Shown here: in pieces, positions 42,821-51,403 of the stretch
How positions within the stretch are numbered: position 1 is the first letter of the stretch
Layout of the letters: each line of letters starts with the position of its first letter
Origin: Polaromonas sp.
GTDB taxonomy: Bacteria; Pseudomonadota; Gammaproteobacteria; Burkholderiales; Burkholderiaceae
Assembly (NCBI GenBank): GCA_013823505.1
Contig: PNMH01000010.1
Span: 9,839-73,838, forward strand
Length of the DNA: 64,000 nucleotides
Direction: 5' to 3'
Notes under the pieces: model-generated
The model's database searches: none
Told to the model about the DNA's origin: nothing
What the model saw: only the letters and a program-made list of their open reading frames with translations
Program-made: the position numbers and the translations under genes

Positions 42821-44398
42821 TCAGTCTGAAAGCTGGGTCGGCGTCGGATGAGGGCTGGGGGCGACGTGTGACGGTGGCTGGTCGTAAGTCCATCGGGTGG
42901 GCCACAGCCGCAGGGTGAGCCGGGTGTAGTGCTCGTCCAGGTAGAAGCCCGCGTAGCTGCGGCGGCGCCAGGCCTCCAGCGCGTTCGGCCGGGTGTGCAG
43001 CAGCACCAGAAAGAGGTAGAGCGCGGCCATGCCGGCCAGTGCCACGGCACCCAGGGCGTGGTGCGGTGCGTCCTGCAGGTTCAGCGGCAGCGTGTGCGCC
43101 AGCAGGGTGATGCCGGTCAGGCCGGTCACCATCACCAGGCCAGACAGGGCAAGGCGCCGGAGATGGCCCCCGTCGGGGCCGGAAGGGGTGGGAAGCCACA
43201 GAAGCGGCGCCCAGGCCAGCCCCAGGACCAGACCCCACCACAGGGGCCAGGCGCCCGGGCTGATGGCCATTTGCAGACCCAGCACCACGCCGACGCTTGC
43301 CAGCGGCGCCAGCCAGAGGCTGGTGGCCAGCGGCTTGCGCGGATCCTGGAGCGCTTGCAGCCGCGTGTAACGCACCGCGCTGGAGGCCGCCAGGAAGGCG
43401 TGCGCCTTGTACAGCGAATGCCCGATCAGGTGCAGCGCGGCCAGCGTGTACAGACCCAGGCCGCATTCGAGCGCGAGAAAACCCATCTGCGCCACGGTGG
43501 ACCAGGCCAGCCGCACCTTGATGCTGATGCGGGTGAGCATGACCAGGCCCGCCAGCACGGCGGTGCCCAGCCCGAGCGCCACCAACAAGGTGCGCGCCAG
43601 CGGCGCCTGCTCCAGCATCGGGGCAAAGCGGATCAGAACGAATCCACCCAGGTTCACCACGCCGGCATGCAACAGCGCGGACACCGGCGTGGGCGCCTCC
43701 ATCACCTGGATCAGCCAGCCGTGCACCGGCAGCAAGGCCAGTCGCATCGCCACGGCCAGCACCAGCAGCACTGCGCTGGCCTGCAGGGCGGGGCCGGCGC
43801 CTTGGGCATCCACGTGCTGCATGAGCTCGTTCAACGAACCACTGCCCACACTCCACCAGGCCAGGCTGGCGGCGGCCAGCAGCAGTGCATCGGCCAGTCG
43901 GTCGGCCAAGCGCTTTTTGTGCGCGGCCAGGAGGGCAAAGGGTCGGTCGGGGTAGAAACACAGCAGCGGCTGCAGCGCCACGCCCACGAGTGCCCAGGCG
44001 CCCATCAGCAGCAGCCAGTGGTCGGCAATCAGCAAGGTGTGCACCGCAGCCAGCACACCGGCCAACGCCGCCACGAAGCGCGCCTGCGCGGCTTCACCTT
44101 CCAGGTAGCGGGTCGAAAACACGCCAATCACCAGGCCCAGGAACTGCACCAGGATCGCCAGCGCGCCTCCCAGCGCAGTCACGGCGAACCAGGGGCTGAG
44201 GCTGGCCGTGCCCGGCAGGAAGATGCCGACCAGCGTGAGGGCCAGGGCGAGCAGGGACAGACCGTTCATCGCTGCCCACAGGCGTGAACGCGCGAGCGCG
44301 GGTGCGTGGGACGCCAGCATGGCCAGCAGCATGGCCGCCAGCATCAGGACGGCTGGAGCGACGGCGGTGGCGGCCGGCAGGAAAGGAGGGAAAAGCAT
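42821..44398 (-). CDS. dabB: DabB-type membrane subunit (complex I NuoL/MrpA-like)
   Basis: A 525-residue polytopic protein of the proton-conducting NuoL/MrpA family, serving as membrane anchor and ion channel for DabA. It has about fourteen hydrophobic segments, the conserved VMEAPTPVSALLHAGVVN block and a lysine-containing helix with HSLYKAHAFLAASSAV. It is shorter than NuoL and lacks the long lateral helix. It is the first gene of dabBA, divergent from a LysR gene with a 98-nt gap. Confidence 0.92.
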   Translation of the reverse strand: MLFPPFLPAATAVAPAVLMLAAMLLAMLASHAPALARSRLWAAMNGLSLLALALTLVGIFLPGTASLSPWFAVTALGGALAILVQFLGLVIGVFSTRYLEGEAAQARFVAALAGVLAAVHTLLIADHWLLLMGAWALVGVALQPLLCFYPDRPFALLAAHKKRLADRLADALLLAAASLAWWSVGSGSLNELMQHVDAQGAGPALQASAVLLVLAVAMRLALLPVHGWLIQVMEAPTPVSALLHAGVVNLGGFVLIRFAPMLEQAPLARTLLVALGLGTAVLAGLVMLTRISIKVRLAWSTVAQMGFLALECGLGLYTLAALHLIGHSLYKAHAFLAASSAVRYTRLQALQDPRKPLATSLWLAPLASVGVVLGLQMAISPGAWPLWWGLVLGLAWAPLLWLPTPSGPDGGHLRRLALSGLVMVTGLTGITLLAHTLPLNLQDAPHHALGAVALAGMAALYLFLVLLHTRPNALEAWRRRSYAGFYLDEHYTRLTLRLWPTRWTYDQPPSHVAPSPHPTPTQLSD

Positions 44399-44496
44399 GT
44401 GGGAACCGGGTGTGTGGCGATACCCAGGATCATGTTTTGAAGCGTTTGTTCTGTAAAATAGATTGATCAGAACGATCTGATGTCAAAAACAGAACA
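44399..44496. promoter_or_regulatory. Divergent control region with nested inverted repeats (dabBA / LysR)
   Basis: An outer perfect 8-bp dyad, TGTTCTGT at 44447-44454 and ACAGAACA at 44489-44496, surrounds an inner 6-4-6 dyad, ATCAGA-ACGA-TCTGAT at 44466-44481. The two are nearly concentric. The outer right arm abuts the LysR ATG. The layout suits LysR tetramer binding to recognition and activation half-sites, with auto-repression. Confidence 0.65.
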
Positions 44497-45432
44497 ATGA
44501 AGCTCGAGCAATTCAATTTCCATCATTTGCTGTACTTCTGGCAGGTGGCCAAGCACGGCCATCTGACGCGCGCAGCCGAGGCGCTGAACACGTCGCAGTC
44601 GGCGCTGTCGGCCCAGATTCGCCAGCTCGAGGACCGCCTGGGCAAGCCGCTGTTCAACCGGGAGGGTCGGCGCCTGGTGCTCACCGAAACGGGTCACATG
44701 GTCTTGTCTTATGCCGAGAACATTTTTGGACTGGGCCAAGAGCTGCTCGGGCGGCTGGAGGGACAGGACCAGGGGATCACCCGGTTGCGCGTCGGCAGCG
44801 TCGCCACCTTGTCGCGCAACTACCAGGAAAACTGGATCCGGCCATTGCTGGCCGACCCAGAGGTGGTTTTGACGCTGGAATCCGGCCCTTTGGAAGGGCT
44901 GCTGCAGCGTCTGGGCCAGCACCAGCTGGACGTGGTGCTGGCCAACGAGGCCGTGCCGGCCGACCCGGAGCGCCCGCTCTACTGCAAGTTTCTGGGCAGC
45001 CAGGCGGTGTCGCTGGTGGGGCCGGCCGGGCGCTGGGCCGCTGGCAGCCTGCGTGTGCCGGAAGACTTGCAGGGGGTGGACATTGCGTTGCCCGGCCCTC
45101 GCCACGCGGTGCGTGCGCAGTTTGACGTCTTGTGCGCGTCGGTGGGCATTCGGCCCCGCTTGCGCGCCGAGGTGGACGACATGGCCATGCTGCGTCTGAT
45201 TGCGCGAGACAGCGGCTGGCTCACGCTGCTGCCCGGCGTGGTGGTGCAGGACGAACTGAGGTCGGGCACGCTGGTGACGGTGGGGCAGTTGGCCGAGCTG
45301 CAAGAAAGCTTCTACGCCATCACCACGGTGCACACGCACCGCATTGAAATGCTGGAACGCCTGCTCTCGCCGGTGGCTGCGGCGACCCCGACGGGGGACG
45401 CGGCGTTGGACGCTCAACCGGTGGAGGTTTGA
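44497..45432 (+). CDS. LysR-family regulator (NhaR-like) divergent from dabBA
   Basis: A 311-residue LysR regulator starting MKLEQFNFHHLLYFWQVAKH, with helix-turn-helix ALNTSQSALSAQIRQLE. The FNFHHLLYFW start is typical of NhaR-like LysR proteins rather than CbbR. It is divergent from dabBA and probably controls it in response to carbon dioxide or ion status. The effector domain is of normal length. It is convergent with ggt, 9 nt away. Confidence 0.9.
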   Translation: MKLEQFNFHHLLYFWQVAKHGHLTRAAEALNTSQSALSAQIRQLEDRLGKPLFNREGRRLVLTETGHMVLSYAENIFGLGQELLGRLEGQDQGITRLRVGSVATLSRNYQENWIRPLLADPEVVLTLESGPLEGLLQRLGQHQLDVVLANEAVPADPERPLYCKFLGSQAVSLVGPAGRWAAGSLRVPEDLQGVDIALPGPRHAVRAQFDVLCASVGIRPRLRAEVDDMAMLRLIARDSGWLTLLPGVVVQDELRSGTLVTVGQLAELQESFYAITTVHTHRIEMLERLLSPVAAATPTGDAALDAQPVEV

Positions 45433-45441
45433 CGCGAAGAC

Positions 45442-47232
45442 TCAGTCGCCTGCGACGATGCCTTCGCGCCGCGGGTCGGCGCCGCCCGTCCATGCGCCTT
45501 GGTTGCGAACGATGGCCTGCGCGCCGCTGGTGAGCTCGCCCTGCTGCACGGTGTGCCCGCGCTGCTGCAAAGCCTCGACCGTCGCCAGCGGGAAGCGCCT
45601 TTGCTCCAGCACCAGCGGGCCGCCCAGCGTGCCGAAGTTGGGCAGGTCCACGGCGGCCTGCGGCGACAGGCCCCACTGCAGCACGCCGTGCAACACCTTG
45701 GCCGTGTAGTGAATGATGAAGGCGCCGCCCGGGCTGCCGGTGCTCATGAGCAGTTCTCCTGAGGCTTTGTCAAACACCAGGGTGGGCGACATCGAGGAGC
45801 GCGGGCGCTTGCCGGGCTCGACCCGGTTCGCCACCGGTCGTCCTTGGGCGTCGCGCGGCGTGAAACTGAAGTCGGTGAGTTCGTTGTTGAGCAGGAAGCC
45901 GCCGGGGCGGGATGGGTCGGTGCTGACCATGAGGCGCGAGCCGAAGGCGGATTCGATGGTCGTGGTCATGGCCAGCGCGTTGCCGAAACGGTCCACGATG
46001 CTGATGTGGCTGGTGCCGTGCTCGGGCTGGTCGGGCATGGCGGCCCAACTGCCCTGCACGCCGCCGGGTTGCCCAGCGGGGGCCCGCGGCATGCGTGCGG
46101 GTGTGATGAGCCGGGTGCGGTCATCGAGGTAGCGGGGCTCCAGCAGGCTGGCCCAGCGGCCCGCAGGGGGTGCCACGAAGTCCGGGTCGGCCACGAACTG
46201 CGCTCGGTCGGCGAAAGCGAGGCGCGAGGCTTCGGTGTAGCTGTGCAGCCAGTCAACGGCAGGCAGGCCGTTGGTCAACGGTGCTGCAGCTTGCGGCGTG
46301 CGAGCGAGCAGGCCCAGGATCTGGCCGATCGCGATGGCCCCCGAACTGGGTGGAGGAAATCCGCAGATGCGCAGCGCACGCAGCGCGGCGGTGTGATCGA
46401 AGCAGATCGCCTCGCGCTCGCGCGGTTGGTAGGCCTTCAGATCCTCAAGGCTCAGCGTGCCGGGCAGGGTGGGGTGCTGGCGAACCTTGTTCACGATGGC
46501 GCGCGCCACCGGGCCTTCGTGCAAGGCGATCGGGCCAACGGCCGCGATGTTGCGCAGCACCTGCGCCAGCTCCGGGTTGCGCAGCACATGGCCCACCGGG
46601 TGCGGCTGGCCATCGGCGCGGTAGAAGTAGGCGACGGCCACCGGGTCGGCCTTGAGGGCTGCATCGGCCGCCAGCAGCGAGTGCAGGCGTGGGCTGATCG
46701 CAAAACCGTCGTCGGCCAGCCGGATGGCGGGATCGAACAAACGCGCCCAGGGCAACTTGCCGTGTTGCCGATGGGCCAGCGCCAGCATCATCACCGCGCC
46801 CGGCACACCCACCGATCGCCCGCTGTTCACGGCGGCCGGGAAGGTCAGAGGCTGACCTTGTGCGTTCAGGAAGAGTGTTGCGTCCACCGCGGCGGGGGCG
46901 GTTTCCCGGCCATCAAACGCCTGCAACTTGCGGCCGTCGTGGTGCAACAGGAAAGCCCCACCGCCGATGCCGCTGGACTGCGGCTCCACCAGCGTGAGCA
47001 CCATCTGCACCGCGATCGCCGCGTCAACCGCGCTGCCACCGGCACGCAGGATCTGCGCCCCCGCCTCGGTGGCCAGGGGGTTGGCGGCGGCCACGGCCTG
47101 ACGCTGGAAGGTCCAGCCCGGTTTGGCGGTGAGGCCCGACGCGGCCTCGGGCTGCTGCACCGATGGCGGCGCGACGCAAGCAGCCAGCAGCGCCAGTGCC
47201 AGCGCGGTGAGCAAGGTCTTGCAAGCGTTCAC
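45442..47232 (-). CDS. ggt: Gamma-glutamyltransferase, predicted lipoprotein
   Basis: A 596-residue Ntn-hydrolase precursor that cleaves itself into two subunits and transfers or hydrolyses gamma-glutamyl groups, for example from glutathione. T407 in PEHGTSHISIVD is the self-cleavage nucleophile. STGSPGGAFIIHY and the substrate-binding SSMSPTLVF are present. The leader MNACKTLLTALALALLAAC ends in a lipobox (C19), so it should be anchored to the outer or inner membrane facing the periplasm. It starts 17 nt after the stop of the SDR gene upstream, so the pair may share a transcript. Confidence 0.93.
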   Translation of the reverse strand: MNACKTLLTALALALLAACVAPPSVQQPEAASGLTAKPGWTFQRQAVAAANPLATEAGAQILRAGGSAVDAAIAVQMVLTLVEPQSSGIGGGAFLLHHDGRKLQAFDGRETAPAAVDATLFLNAQGQPLTFPAAVNSGRSVGVPGAVMMLALAHRQHGKLPWARLFDPAIRLADDGFAISPRLHSLLAADAALKADPVAVAYFYRADGQPHPVGHVLRNPELAQVLRNIAAVGPIALHEGPVARAIVNKVRQHPTLPGTLSLEDLKAYQPREREAICFDHTAALRALRICGFPPPSSGAIAIGQILGLLARTPQAAAPLTNGLPAVDWLHSYTEASRLAFADRAQFVADPDFVAPPAGRWASLLEPRYLDDRTRLITPARMPRAPAGQPGGVQGSWAAMPDQPEHGTSHISIVDRFGNALAMTTTIESAFGSRLMVSTDPSRPGGFLLNNELTDFSFTPRDAQGRPVANRVEPGKRPRSSMSPTLVFDKASGELLMSTGSPGGAFIIHYTAKVLHGVLQWGLSPQAAVDLPNFGTLGGPLVLEQRRFPLATVEALQQRGHTVQQGELTSGAQAIVRNQGAWTGGADPRREGIVAGD

Positions 47233-47249
47233 GCGCCTCCCCTTTGGAC

Positions 47250-48008
47250 TCAGCGTGGTGCCAGGCGGATCGCGCCGTCCAGGCGGATCACTTCACCATT
47301 GAGCATGTCGTTTTCGATGATGTGTTTGGCCAGCTTGGCGTAGTCGGCCGGGGTGCCCAGTCGGCTGGGGAAGGGCACGCTGGCGGCCAGCGCATCCTGC
47401 ACCTCTTGCGGCATGCCGAACAACATGGGCGTGCCGAAGATGCCGGGAGCAATCGTCATGTTGCGGATGCCGTTGCGCGAGAGGTCGCGAGCGATCGGCA
47501 GCGTCATGCCCACGATGCCACCCTTGCTCGCTGCATAGGCCGCCTGCCCGATCTGGCCATCGTATGCGGCCACGCTGGCGGTGCTGATCATCACGCCGCG
47601 CTCACCGGTGGACTCCGGCTGGTTCTTGCACATGGCGTCTGCCGCCAGGCGGATCATGTTGAAGCTGCCCACCAGGTTGACCATGATGGTCTTGGTGTAG
47701 ACGCCCAGGTTGTGCGGGCCGTTCTTGCCCACGGTCTTTTCGGCCGGCGCGATGCCCGCGCAGTTCACCAGGCCCATGAGCTTGCCCATGGACAAGGCCT
47801 GGGCCACCACGGCCTGGCCGTCGGCCTCGCTGCTCACGTCGCATTTCACGAAGGCGCCGCCGATGTCCTTCGCCACGGCCTCGCCTTTGTCCACCTGCAT
47901 GTCGGCAATCACCACCTTGCCGCCGTTGGCCGCCAGCATGCGAGCCGTGCCTTCGCCCAGGCCCGATGCGCCGCCGGTGACGATGAAAACCTTGCCTTGA
48001 ATGTCCAT
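47250..48008 (-). CDS. SDR-family 3-hydroxyacyl-CoA dehydrogenase (HSD10-like, second copy)
   Basis: A 252-residue short-chain dehydrogenase with [16 protein letters not shown] and catalytic YAASKGG. It shares the HSD10-type pattern, including [10 protein letters not shown] and [17 protein letters not shown], with the protein at 4692-5456. It probably oxidises 3-hydroxyacyl-CoA (2-methyl or straight chain). The ATG at 48008 has AGGAGC upstream; 17 in-frame residues further upstream run through the operator. A palindrome similar to LiuR-type operators lies in its leader, which suggests control with branched-chain or fatty acid degradation. Confidence 0.9.
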   Translation of the reverse strand: MDIQGKVFIVTGGASGLGEGTARMLAANGGKVVIADMQVDKGEAVAKDIGGAFVKCDVSSEADGQAVVAQALSMGKLMGLVNCAGIAPAEKTVGKNGPHNLGVYTKTIMVNLVGSFNMIRLAADAMCKNQPESTGERGVMISTASVAAYDGQIGQAAYAASKGGIVGMTLPIARDLSRNGIRNMTIAPGIFGTPMLFGMPQEVQDALAASVPFPSRLGTPADYAKLAKHIIENDMLNGEVIRLDGAIRLAPR

Positions 48009-48037
48009 GGTGTGCTCCTGTGTCGTTGATGGTTTGT

Positions 48038-48059
48038 TTGACGTTGACGTAAACGTCAA
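48038..48059. promoter_or_regulatory. Perfect 8-6-8 palindrome resembling a LiuR-type operator
   Basis: TTGACGTT, GACGTA and AACGTCAA form a 22-bp dyad 30 nt upstream of the SDR start. The core ACGTTGACGTAAACGT is close to the known LiuR (MerR-family) operator of branched-chain amino acid catabolism (TTTACGTTTACGTAAA as I recall it). A minus-strand CATAAT at 48070-48075 would be the -10 element, placing the site just downstream of it, a repression position. Confidence 0.65.
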
Positions 48060-48147
48060 TCAGCGCTGGATTATGCGGCAGGTGTCCGTCACGAGGCTGT
48101 CACCGTCCACGCCTAGTCTGAAGGCTTTTGCCCTCACGGAGTGCCCC

Positions 48148-49053
48148 ATGTTCGACAGTCAGGACGAGTTGCTGCGCCGCATCCACACCGATTTGATGGA
48201 TGGCTACGACGAAGAGTTGGAAATGGAAATGGAAGACCGCGTCGACGAGTCGCAGGACGCCGATGCGTTGAGGAAGCACAAGGCCGAGCGGCAGCAGTAC
48301 TTTCGCGAGTTGTTTCGCTTGCAGGCCGAACTGGTGAAGCTGCAGGACTGGGTGGTGGCCACCGGGCACAAAGTGGTGATCATTTTTGAAGGACGCGATG
48401 CAGCGGGCAAGGGTGGCGTGATCAAGCGCATCACCCAGCGCCTGAACCCGCGCGTGTGCCGGGTGGCCGCGCTGCCCGCGCCCAACGACCGCGAGCGCAC
48501 GCAGTGGTACTTCCAGCGCTACGCGGCGCACCTGCCCGCGGCGGGCGAGATGGTGCTGTTCGACCGCAGCTGGTACAACCGCGCCGGCGTGGAGCGTGTC
48601 ATGGGCTTCTGCAGCGACGAGCAGTACGAGGAGTTTTTCCGCTCCGTGCCTGAGTTCGAGAAGATGCTGGTGCGCTCGGGCATCCAGGTCATCAAGTACT
48701 GGTTCTCCATCTCGGACGAAGAGCAGCACCTGCGATTTCTGGGGCGCATCCACGATCCGCTCAAGCAGTGGAAGCTCAGCCCCATGGACCTGGAAAGCCG
48801 CCGGCGCTGGGAGCTCTACACCCAGGCCAAGGAAGTGATGCTGGAGCGCACCCACATCCCCGAATCACCCTGGTGGGTGGTGCAGGCCGACGACAAGAAG
48901 CGGGCGCGCCTGAACTGCATTCACCACCTGCTGCACCAGATGCCTTATGGCGAGGTCGAGCGCCCCACCATCACGCTGCCCGAGCGGGTGCGGCACGAAG
49001 GCTACCGTCGCCACCAGGTGCCCGGCGAGATCCATGTGCCCCAGGTGTACTGA
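48148..49053 (+). CDS. ppk2: Polyphosphate kinase 2
   Basis: A 301-residue PPK2 of single-domain type, which transfers phosphate between polyphosphate and nucleoside diphosphates in the cytosol. Walker A is EGRDAAGKGG at 81-90, the Walker B region is VLFDRSWYNRAGVE, and the lid segment has SPMDLESRRRW. Preference for ADP or GDP cannot be settled by eye. The ATG at 48148 (MFDSQDELLRR) was chosen; the reading frame is open up to 48001 but that stretch is promoter DNA. It ends at a bidirectional terminator. Confidence 0.93.
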   Translation: MFDSQDELLRRIHTDLMDGYDEELEMEMEDRVDESQDADALRKHKAERQQYFRELFRLQAELVKLQDWVVATGHKVVIIFEGRDAAGKGGVIKRITQRLNPRVCRVAALPAPNDRERTQWYFQRYAAHLPAAGEMVLFDRSWYNRAGVERVMGFCSDEQYEEFFRSVPEFEKMLVRSGIQVIKYWFSISDEEQHLRFLGRIHDPLKQWKLSPMDLESRRRWELYTQAKEVMLERTHIPESPWWVVQADDKKRARLNCIHHLLHQMPYGEVERPTITLPERVRHEGYRRHQVPGEIHVPQVY

Positions 49054-49064
49054 CGGAGAAAGCA

Positions 49065-49088
49065 AAAGGCCCGCAATCGCGGGCCTTT
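49065..49088. terminator. Bidirectional intrinsic terminator
   Basis: AAAGGCCCGC-AATC-GCGGGCCTTT is a perfect 10-bp stem with a 4-nt loop between the convergent ppk2 and iron-binding protein genes, with short A and T runs at the base. Confidence 0.85.
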
Positions 49089-49106
49089 GAATTGAAGCGG
49101 CTGGGC

Positions 49107-50162
49107 TTACTTGTAGCCGACTCGGTCCAGCATCTGCTGAACCTTCGTCATGTTTTTCGCCACGGAAGCCAGCGGCACCGTCTCGGCCTTGAAGTTGTCA
49201 CCGCCCATGGCCTTGATGGCCGGGTTGGCGATCTTCAAGCCCTTGGCGGCCGGAAACTCGTTGTTGCCGTTGGCAAAGTAGTCCTGCGCAAACGGGCTGG
49301 CCAGGAACTCCATGAACTGCACGGCGTTGTCGCGGTTCTTCGCGTGTTTGGCCACCGCAGCACCAGCAATGTTCACGTGGGTACCGGTGGTGGCCTGGTT
49401 GGGGAACATGATGCGCACCTTCTCCATGGTCGCGCGGTCTTCCGGCTTGTCGGACTTGATGAGGCGGGCGATGTAGTAGGTGTTGCTCAGTGCCACGCCG
49501 CATTCGCCCGAGGCCACGGCCTTGATCTGGTCGGTGTCGCCACCCTTCGGTGCACGCGCCATGTTGTCCACCACGCCCTTGAGCCAGGCCTCGCCCTTCT
49601 GGTCACCCAGGCGTTCGACCACGGTGGAGAACAGCGACAGGTTGTAGGGGTGCGAACCCGAACGGGTGCAGACCAGGCCTTTGAGCTTGGGGTCGGCGAG
49701 CTGTTCGTAGGTCGCCACGTCGGCGGCCTTCACCCGCATCGGGTCGTACACGATCACGCGGGCGCGGGTGGAGAAGCCGGTCCAGGTCACGCCGCCTTCG
49801 CCGGGCGCGGCACGCAGGTTGGCCGGAATGGCGGCGTCGAGCTTGGCCGACTGGAACGGCTGGAACAGGCCCTGGCTGTCGGCCGAGGCCATGCGCGCAG
49901 CATCGACCAGCATGATCACGTCGGCGGGCGAAGCCGCACCTTCGGCGCGCAGGCGCGCCACGATACCGGCGTCGTCCGCGTCCACGCGGTTGATCTTGAT
50001 GCCCGTGGTCTTGGTGAAGGTGTCGTACATCACCTCGTCGGTCTGGTAGTGGCGTGCCGAGTAGAGGTTGAGCACCTTGTCCTGCGCCGCTGCCTGGCCT
50101 TGCAGGCCAAGCGTGGCGGCCACGGCGGCCAGGGCAATCGAGAGTTTGCGGAACGAAGTCAT
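49107..50162 (-). CDS. fbpA: Ferric-iron ABC transporter substrate-binding protein (FbpA/FutA-like)
   Basis: A 351-residue secreted binding protein. The leader MTSFRKLSIALAAVAATLGL ends near AAAQ. The mature chain starts KVLNLYSARHYQTDEVMYD, and SNTYYIARL supplies the tyrosine pair that holds Fe(III) in this family. The ATG at 50162 has AGGA upstream; the longer reading to 50366 runs through the promoter. A Fur-like promoter precedes it. No fbpB permease or fbpC ATPase follows; a terminator comes directly after the gene, so the membrane parts must be elsewhere. Confidence 0.9.
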   Translation of the reverse strand: MTSFRKLSIALAAVAATLGLQGQAAAQDKVLNLYSARHYQTDEVMYDTFTKTTGIKINRVDADDAGIVARLRAEGAASPADVIMLVDAARMASADSQGLFQPFQSAKLDAAIPANLRAAPGEGGVTWTGFSTRARVIVYDPMRVKAADVATYEQLADPKLKGLVCTRSGSHPYNLSLFSTVVERLGDQKGEAWLKGVVDNMARAPKGGDTDQIKAVASGECGVALSNTYYIARLIKSDKPEDRATMEKVRIMFPNQATTGTHVNIAGAAVAKHAKNRDNAVQFMEFLASPFAQDYFANGNNEFPAAKGLKIANPAIKAMGGDNFKAETVPLASVAKNMTKVQQMLDRVGYK

Positions 50163-50241
50163 GGAGATCCTCGGAGGTTGAAATGAAGGAAACAAACGGT
50201 GCATGCCGGTCGGCTGGCTGCAGAACTTACCGGATAATTGG

Positions 50242-51204
50242 ATGATGATAACACTAACGCGAATTGTTCTCAATAAGAATTGCAAGCTCTGGGGCCTTGT
50301 GCTGAGCCTGGCTTTTCTCAGTGCTTGCTCCACGGTGTCGGGGCCGGCGACGCCGCCGGTGAGCACGCCGCAGGTTCAGCCTCCCGTGGTGGCACCCGTC
50401 ATGCGAGCGCCCCGGCTGGGCCTGGCCTTGGGAGGCGGCGCGGCGCGCGGCTTCGCCCATGTGGGCGTGATCCAGGTGCTGGAAGAAAACGGCATCCGCC
50501 CCGATGTTCTGACCGGCACCTCGGCCGGCAGCCTGGTGGCCGCGCTGTACGCCAGCGGCAAAACCCCCACCGAACTGGAGCGGGTCGCGATGAGCATGGA
50601 CGAAGTCACCCTGACCGACTGGGCACTGCCCATTCTTGGGCGTGGCCTGCTGCGCGGCGATGCACTGGCGCGCTACGTCAGCCAGGCGGTCGATGGCCGC
50701 ACGATCGAGAGCATGGCGCTGCCCCTGGGCGTGCTGGCCACCGATCTGGGCACCGGGCAGGGCGTCTTGTTTCGCCGGGGCGATGTGGCGCAGGCGGTGC
50801 GGGCATCGAGCGCCGTGCCGGGCCTGTTCGCGCCGGTCGGCATTGCCGGGCGCGAGTATGTGGATGGCGGACTCGTCGCACCTGTGCCCGTGCAGCAGGC
50901 GCGCGACATGGGGGCCGAGGTGGTGTTGGCGGTGGACATCTCCAGTGCGCCCGAAGGCAATCTGGCCGTTGGCAACATTCGCGTGCTGCTGCAGACCTTC
51001 GCGATCATGGGCCAGAGCATCAACCGCCACGAACTCGCCACCGCCGATGTGGTGGTGCGCCCGGCGCTGGCGGGCGTGGGCAGTGCCGATTTCGCTTCGC
51101 GCAAGCGCTCCATCGAAGCGGGCAGGGCGGCGATGCTGGCCGCGCTGCCGCAACTCAAGACCCAGCTGGCCCGCTTGAAACCGGTGAATGGCGCGCGCCC
51201 ATAA
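50242..51204 (+). CDS. Patatin-like phospholipase, predicted lipoprotein (RssA-like)
   Basis: A 320-residue patatin-domain protein. The leader ends in a lipobox LSAC (C29 from this start), then a Pro/Val-rich linker of about 30 residues. The catalytic dyad is S94 in GTSAG and the Asp in YVDGGL; the oxyanion loop GLALGGGAARGF precedes them. It should hydrolyse lipid esters at the periplasmic side. Start choice is uncertain: ATGs at 50242 and 50245 both lie beside the Fur-like promoter of the divergent fbpA, and one at 50203 is further upstream; none has a clear ribosome-binding site. Confidence 0.85.
   Translation: MMITLTRIVLNKNCKLWGLVLSLAFLSACSTVSGPATPPVSTPQVQPPVVAPVMRAPRLGLALGGGAARGFAHVGVIQVLEENGIRPDVLTGTSAGSLVAALYASGKTPTELERVAMSMDEVTLTDWALPILGRGLLRGDALARYVSQAVDGRTIESMALPLGVLATDLGTGQGVLFRRGDVAQAVRASSAVPGLFAPVGIAGREYVDGGLVAPVPVQQARDMGAEVVLAVDISSAPEGNLAVGNIRVLLQTFAIMGQSINRHELATADVVVRPALAGVGSADFASRKRSIEAGRAAMLAALPQLKTQLARLKPVNGARP
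50245..50280 (-). promoter_or_regulatory. Sigma-70 promoter of fbpA overlapped by a Fur-like box
   Basis: On the minus strand TTGAGA (50268-50273), a 17-nt spacer and TATCAT (50245-50250) each match the consensus at five of six positions. The -35 element lies inside ATTGAGAACAATTCG (centre near 50267), which resembles the 7-1-7 Fur box. Iron-loaded Fur bound here would block the promoter. The same DNA overlaps the first codons of the divergent patatin gene. Confidence 0.65.
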
Positions 51205-51207
51205 AAA

Positions 51208-51233
51208 AAGCCCCAACCTTGCGGCGGGGGCTT
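51208..51233 (+). terminator. Hairpin terminator after the patatin gene
   Basis: AAGCCCC (51208-51214) pairs with GGGGCTT (51227-51233) around a 12-nt loop, 3 nt after the patatin stop, preceded by a run of As. The rest of the gap to 51403 (about 170 nt) shows no gene. Confidence 0.55.
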
Positions 51234-51403
51234 AAGGGGTCCGATGAAATCGAATTTCGAAAAGGACCCGAGGAGACAACCAGAAGAACGGGTTTGATCT
51301 GAAACCTGTTCCCGTGAGAGTCAGGCAGATCGTGCAGTGATGCTAGTTTGCGGCAGGTCTCGAAGACCCGAGCCGCCGATCAACGGCACGATCCACCGCT
51401 TGT

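Noticed and set aside
51205..51403. Small gene in the gap after the patatin gene
   Set aside because: Only a 17-codon frame is open after a start codon and nothing supports coding.
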